A stretch of 34,286 nucleotides of DNA from assembly GCA_003833135.1 (NCBI GenBank), contig QZLH01000190.1, positions 43,929 through 78,214 on the forward strand, written 5' to 3'. Under the pieces are notes generated by a model, which saw only the letters and a list, made by a program, of their open reading frames with translations, made no database searches and was not told the DNA's origin. This DNA comes from Oehlia diaphana. Taxonomy: Eukaryota > Glomeromycota > Glomeromycetes > Glomerales > Glomeraceae. A program made the translations under genes and the position numbers. Position 1 is the first letter of the stretch; every line of letters begins with the position of its first letter. This document shows positions 29,151 through 34,286 of the stretch, one piece after another.

Positions 29151-30610
29151 GGTTACTAACAAATTTGTGGAAGGATATATAGGAGAATGTTTACAACTTC
29201 TCCTGTAATAATGTAACCAACTTATTGACTGGACGTCCCCTGTAGCAATTAAATTTTTGACAAGATTTACTGAAAAAAATACATCTGTCTGTCCATTACA
29301 ATTTTCAAAGCTGATAACAGGTAATTAATGTGTACCGTTCAGTTGAAAAGCGACAAAAATCCTAAAAATTTCTTTTGAAATTTTGAATTTTAGAATTTCC
29401 GTTAAAATTCCTTTAGTGAAATCTTTCTTAAGGTAACTGAAATGTCCTTTTAGGAAATTAGTGTAACGTAAATATTTGCCACAGGAGGGAATTTGCCATA
29501 AAAAGGTGTTTTTAAAAATAGATTCATGTTATATCAAAAGATATATATGATAAATATTCTCATACGATTATTTTTTTTCGTTCTCAATTACATGGAAAAA
29601 AAAATTATTGAAAAGACCGAATAACTTTATCCTGGGGGCTACATCAAAATATGTAAAATATGTTTACTATAATTATTTATAATTCGAAACAAGATTTTTC
29701 ACGTTATACTGTAAGGAATTATTACAAATTAGTATAATGATTATATGAGTGTCAAATATCTGTATCATGTTTTATATTCCATTTTTTCCAGTAATATAGA
29801 ACTTATAAAACTTTAAATCATGAAATTTCAATTAGTCGGGGAAATGGTAACTTAGGCAATTATTTCTTTTTTATGTAATATCGTGTCATCTATTGCATAA
29901 ATAAAATTTGAGAAATATAATTTTTTGTATAAATTATCCAGATTTTAGATAAGCAGATAAGCTGTCTATAAAAAAAAAAATAAAATAATTATTTGTCATT
30001 ATTAGTCTGATAATTTCCATAACGATTTTCATCACTCTTACTGTATTTCAGCTTTAACGACATTTGTGCATTAAAAATCATATTTTTTAAAGAACGTTTT
30101 ATTTATTCTCTTAAATATTAAAAGTATATAAACATTGTACGTAATAAATAATAAATAAATAAGTAGAATATAATGAAATAAATAATATTTGGTCAAAGAA
30201 AATCAAAGTTACAGTTTTATATTTGGTTCATTTCTATTATAAAAACTTGAAAGAATATATATCACTGTGTCCGAATTTTTCATGGCCGAACTTTAAATGG
30301 TAAAAGCAAAAAAATCAAGCAAATGATGGAAAAAAAGGAAAAAAAAAATTACATTAATAATTTTAACTATATCAAAAGGTTTTGTTGAATGATACTTTGT
30401 TGGTTGACTTGGTTCATTGTCGAATCGAGGACTGTACAGTAGATTATAATAATGTGTAACTATAGTCAATTTTATAAGAAAAAAAAGGTCGCTTAAAAAT
30501 ATTTTATCAACGGATTATTCAATAAGCCATATTTTCCATATAACGAGTAATAAAAAAGTACATCACATGATAATTATCGCAACATAACGAAACATAAAAG
30601 TAATTAATTA
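29151..30610. other. Gene-poor AT-rich region
   Basis: One short plus-strand frame at about 29224-29330 reads protein-like (LIDWTSPVAIKFLTRFTEKN, then TSVCPLQFSKLITGN and stop). It lies downstream of the HMG-box relic and may be another scrap. No other coding or repeat structure is supported. Confidence 0.35.
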
Positions 30611-30613
30611 TTA

Positions 30614-30982
30614 AGGGTTGGAGCCGATCAAAAACCTTTAACCGATTAATAATCGATTAACCAACTACCGTAATCGATTAATAAATTAATCAGTTAATTA
30701 TTATATGAATTTCCAGAAGTTTCGGAAAATCATTATGCTAGAGAAAAATGGTTTACTCGTATATTTAGTTGCAGGGAAGTCATATTTTATTAATCTTATC
30801 ATTAAAACATAAATAAAAAAATTCCGTTAAAAATTTAGTATGAAGAGCACGTGAGCGAAATTTCACATCTCTGGGCCGCATTAAATAATTTGACCAGAAA
30901 TATGATTCAATCGATTAACAGATTTGATACCATAACCGGTTAACCGTCTTAATTAGTTAACCGTTAATCGGTTCCCAATCTC
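30614..30982. repeat. MITE-like element with AATCGATTAACC-rich inverted ends
   Basis: The left end (GGTTGGAGCCGAT, then AACCGATTAATAATCGATTA) and the right end in reverse complement (GATTGGGAACCGATTAACGG, then GGTTAACCGG and AATCGATTG) are imperfect inverted repeats around an AT-rich non-coding core of ~200 bp. The element is flanked by TA-rich sequence, so a TA target is possible but not provable. The right terminus resembles the one at the start of the window. Confidence 0.65.
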
Positions 30983-30989
30983 TATATAT

Positions 30990-31740
30990 TATCACGACTA
31001 ACATGTGAATAATTAATATGGCCTTTTTTTCCCATTATATTTATGTTAGAACAAATTGAATTAGTATTCTTGGTGGCCCAGAGTTCGAAAATATTAAGTT
31101 CAATCGAAAATAATTTTATGGATAGATAAAGTACAATTTTCCAATCAAATGATCAAATTTCTTTATCGTAGAATTAATCACATTTTGAAAATTGAAAAAT
31201 TAACTTTTTTAACGCATGCTCTTACTTATAATTTCATATGATAAAAATCGCACAAAAAACTGAATCTTTTGGAATTCATAGCCGTTAAATTAAAAATAAC
31301 TACTCCAATAGTTATAAATATATACAATTACGACATTCGATCAACAACGTCAAGAAGAAAATGTGATAAGTGATCCTACAGTTCATGTGACCTAATGTTA
31401 AGCATCCAAGGTGCTATTTAGTCCGCAGTATAAAATTAATTTCTTATAACAAACATTGAGCTAAATTTCCGGATTATTTATAAAAATACTAAATAATAAT
31501 GCGCAGTTTATATTTATATATATACTGTATATATATATTAAAAAAAAAAAAAAATTTAATTTTATTGAACATTTTTGCCCTATTTATATTTTTAAAAAAA
31601 ACACGAAATAAAATAATCAAAAATAAGAAATAAAATAAATAAAATAAATAAAAATGAATTTTTATTTGCAAAAGCATTCTTTGTTAAATTCTTTATATTG
31701 CCCGGTTTAATATAAAAAAATGTTAGTGGTAATGATCGTT
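30990..31740. other. Gene-free AT-rich spacer
   Basis: It contains an (AT)n tract near 31513-31540 followed by a poly(A) run, and (AAATA)n-like repeats at about 31620-31655. No gene is seen; the minus-strand frame at 31489-31677 is low-complexity. Confidence 0.45.
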
Positions 31741-31743
31741 TGA

Positions 31744-32310
31744 TTATGTTAATGGTAATATAAGATAATAATGAGTTATCATTTCAGAATCCTGGAATCT
31801 TGTATCTTGTATATCGTATAAAGAAACTGTTCCATTTACTGAAATTGAAGCTGTATTGTAGGTGTCATTATTTGAATACACTTGGAAAGTAGATTGAGTA
31901 GTATCGAAGGATTGTTGTTGAATATCATTTTGTTGATAAATAGGATGTTGTACTTGTTGTTGAATCTGATTTAGAATTAAAGATTGTAAATTATAATGAT
32001 GCGGCAAAAGGTAATCAGGGATATGATTGAACATTTTCTGATAGATTTAATTCAGAATAAGTAACACGATAGATACGAGTACGTATCAAATGTAATATTA
32101 TGAGACGCAGGAATTGTAGAATTAATATGCAAGGTATTTAAATCAGAAATTTCAACATTGTTAATTAAAGTATATTAAATATTTTTATTGCTATTATTAA
32201 GAATTTGTTGAGAGACGGAGCTATTTACAGTTTGATCTATTGGTAATCATAATAATCTTGAATGTTTTGGTTATTTGAATTCGTGTTTTTTTTTTCAAAA
32301 TACGAATAAT
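31744..32310 (-). pseudogene. Decayed Gln/Asn-rich protein gene (possible HMG-protein tail)
   Basis: The longest piece, 32034 to 31744, is a 96-codon frame with a Q/N-rich stretch (LILNQIQQQVQHPIYQQNDI) followed by QSTFQVYSNNDTYNTASISV. Its ATG is probably not the original start: coding-like peptide continues upstream in other frames (VTYSELNLSENVQSYP one frame over, NNVEISDLNTLHINSTIPAS in a second, PIDQTVNSSVSQQILNNSN and NSNNQNIQDYYDYQ farther up). The pieces are broken by shifts and stops, so the gene is dead. Q/N-rich tails are common in fungal HMG-box proteins, and one decayed HMG gene lies 2.6 kb away, but no box is seen here, so that link is a guess. A related fragment lies at 33723-33790. 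Confidence 0.5.
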
Positions 32311-33722
32311 ATTAAGTAGAAAAAAATGGATAATTAAATATAATTGGGAAATTTAAAATTAAAAGCAAATTAATTTTTACTCTTTAATCTGGATGGAAAG
32401 TTTATAAATTTTTTTTGACTTTTTACCATCAAAAAGAAAGAATGGTTATTTGTTTATACAATTTTTTTTAACATATTATTGTATATATTCTTTATATAGT
32501 TACTTCACACATATTCTATTTACAGCTGACAACATTTTATAACTTTCTAAATTAGTCAATGAAGATTTCTGGTGTTAAAGACGCTATCACATGACATATC
32601 GGAATGTGGGAGGAGAATTATAATGACGTCAATCAATAAGATAATTTAATGTTTGTAACAAATTGATATTTTCAATGAGTTTCAAATTATTTTGATCTAA
32701 AATTTTCTTTGACAGAGAAATGATCATTTGATTACGTTTGTACGACAAAGATCATTCATTTTTAGAAAAGCCTTGAGTTTCGAAAGTTTTCTTTAAATGA
32801 GTTATAGTGACGTCTATGATGAGAAGCAATGCGATTATTGTTATACGACTTAAAATTTGATTATTCATTTATTTAAATTAGATTATTTGTTACAGTTAAT
32901 GATACGTTTTACCCAACAGACATTTCACAATTTTTTTACTCAATCAGCATGAAAATTTTCATGACTCTATTTCGCCAAATCGCTATTTTATCGATATTTA
33001 AAAATTATTCGACTTAGTAAATCATACGTCATATTAAAGATCTTGAAATTTTCTAAAAAAATCCCTTTTTTTTTAAAAAAAAAAAAGAAAAAAATCTTCA
33101 TTATCAATCATTATATCATCCACCCGCCAGAATTCTGGTCTGTGCATGTAACTTATTGAAGTTGATTATCCAGAATATAAAATAACATAAAATAATATAC
33201 TGTATATTGAAGGATGACATCATCGGTGGAATTATATAATTATAGGAAGAAAAATTGTGTAAATATTTTATTATTTACTTTATATAACAGATAAACAATA
33301 TTTTTTTGTTATATATAGCAGAAAAAATAAAGTAAATGAAAAATAAGCAGGTTCAGTTATTAATAATTTAAATAAAAACAAAAAATATTAAAAGCAAATT
33401 TTCACGATCATGATCGACCAATTTTATGTCAGTGAAAAAGATGTATTTCTTTTAAGTTTTACGTACTTTGCCTAATATTAGTCATCTTATTCACTTAATT
33501 TACTTTATTTTCTCTAGAGGCAACATCCACCACGGTCTACGTAGCAGGAACTGTTTCGACTCGTCACTTGGAGAATATCAATGTTAGATTTACTTTTTCT
33601 TTTTTGAGATTTCAATTAAAAGTTACAAATATTTTTTATTTAAAACTTTGAGTCGTATTACTGTAACGTGTAAAAGTTTTGATTTGTATTAAATGTCCCC
33701 ACGTTGTCTTTTGAAGCTAACG
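32311..33722. other. Gene-poor region at the right side
   Basis: Mostly AT-rich spacer. One CG-richer, exon-like segment follows a TTTTCTCTAG acceptor on the plus strand (about 33519-33583) and reads ATSTTVYVAGTVSTRHLENI in one frame; no partner exons were found. Confidence 0.35.
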
Positions 33723-33790
33723 TTGCTATTATCAAGAATTTGTAGAGGTGAAAAAGAAACTATTTCCAGTTTAGTTTGATTACTTGAAGT
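33723..33790 (-). pseudogene. Second copy of a Q/N-rich gene fragment
   Basis: The stretch aligns, with many changes, to 32188-32255 (shared landmarks GCTATTATyAAGAATTTGT and CTATTTnCAGTTT). On the minus strand the two read SNQTKLEIVSFSPLQILDNS and PIDQTVNSSVSQQILNNS. It is an old duplicated scrap. Confidence 0.4.
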
Positions 33791-34286
33791 TTTCAAATTC
33801 AATTGAAAAAGGATTTTTTAAATTAAAAATTGTTAAATTATCTAATATAATCATCGAATATCTAATATAATTTAATCGAACGTGTTAATTATCATAATAA
33901 TTGCTATTGCTATTATAATTGTTGCAATTTTGAGTTTTATAGTTGTCAAATTTTTATAAAATTCTTTGATAAATCATTTTCTAATTCGCATTGAATATTA
34001 TTCAAAGTAAATTTTGTAACAAATTTTTAATCTCTTTTCCGGTAAGTCTTGGTAATAACTACTAATAATATGTTTAGAAAACTCGAATTTATTTGAACTT
34101 TTTTTTCAATCTAATTCATTAATTCTTTATTTAATAAATTTATATCTGATTAAAATCGATAACCAGATTAATTAAAACACTAAAAGATTTGTTGGTTGCC
34201 GATCGTACTAAAATAGAAAAGCTTGATTCGAAATGTATTTATATAATCAGCAAATCAATACCAAAGATGGGGGATCAGCATCTTAA
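33791..34286. other. Gene-free AT-rich end of the window
   Basis: A short TCTAATATAATC/TCTAATATAATT direct repeat lies near 33840-33872. Nothing else is supported. Confidence 0.4.

Noticed and set aside
1..34286. CRISPR arrays, operons or bacterial-type signals
   Set aside because: No regularly spaced repeats with unique spacers, no Shine-Dalgarno-led gene chains; introns and composition show a eukaryotic genome.

Overview
The window looks like nuclear DNA of an arbuscular mycorrhizal fungus (Glomeromycotina, Rhizophagus-like). It is very AT-rich. Introns are short (about 65-120 nt), GT-AG and AT-rich. The protein types fit that lineage: MYND-finger paralogues in tandem, a beta-propeller-like/TRP-like ion-channel protein, and decayed MATA-HMG-box sequence. 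The lineage call is inference from content; nothing here names the species.

Region 1 (1-12.0 kb, + strand) is a tandem array of four MYND zinc-finger copies. Three are intact single-exon genes (3098-4222, 7366-8487, 10597-11724; 374, 373 and 375 aa). The fourth (6607-6732) is collapsed: it keeps the first 15 codons and the last ~24. The duplicated unit includes 5' and 3' flanks: a shared ~20-bp upstream element, a shared AATAAA-containing 3' end, and two GAACC/GGTTC inverted-repeat elements. Each intact protein is an N-terminal MYND finger followed by three diverged copies of a ~65-75-residue module that I cannot assign to a named domain.

Region 2 (12.1-17.25 kb, - strand) holds one 11-exon gene for a ~1403-aa protein: degenerate WD/propeller-like N-terminal half, then six membrane segments with a pore-loop-like stretch before the last one. 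All exon phases fit together. One exon is only 25 nt, and the intron after it appears to be GC-AG. A 5'-UTR intron is likely.

Region 3 (17.25-34.3 kb) is gene-poor. It holds a 4-exon gene for a 120-aa membrane/coiled-coil protein (20215-20862, +), a possible 36-aa two-exon mini-gene (21466-21691, +), a 151-aa very hydrophobic ORF with a TATA-like promoter (23919-24374, -), and several decayed coding regions. The clearest of these is a frameshifted HMG-box pseudogene (about 28635-29150, +). A Q/N-rich pseudogene lies near the end (31744-32310, -). Between them are MITE-like inverted-repeat elements, a two-copy 119-125-bp tandem repeat and a tRNA-like fold.

The MYND array and the channel gene are adjacent and on opposite strands, with convergent 3' ends about 400 bp apart. 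I see no evidence that they work in one pathway. The sequence shows a paralogue family in active birth, death and conversion next to a region that accumulates decayed genes and small repeats.
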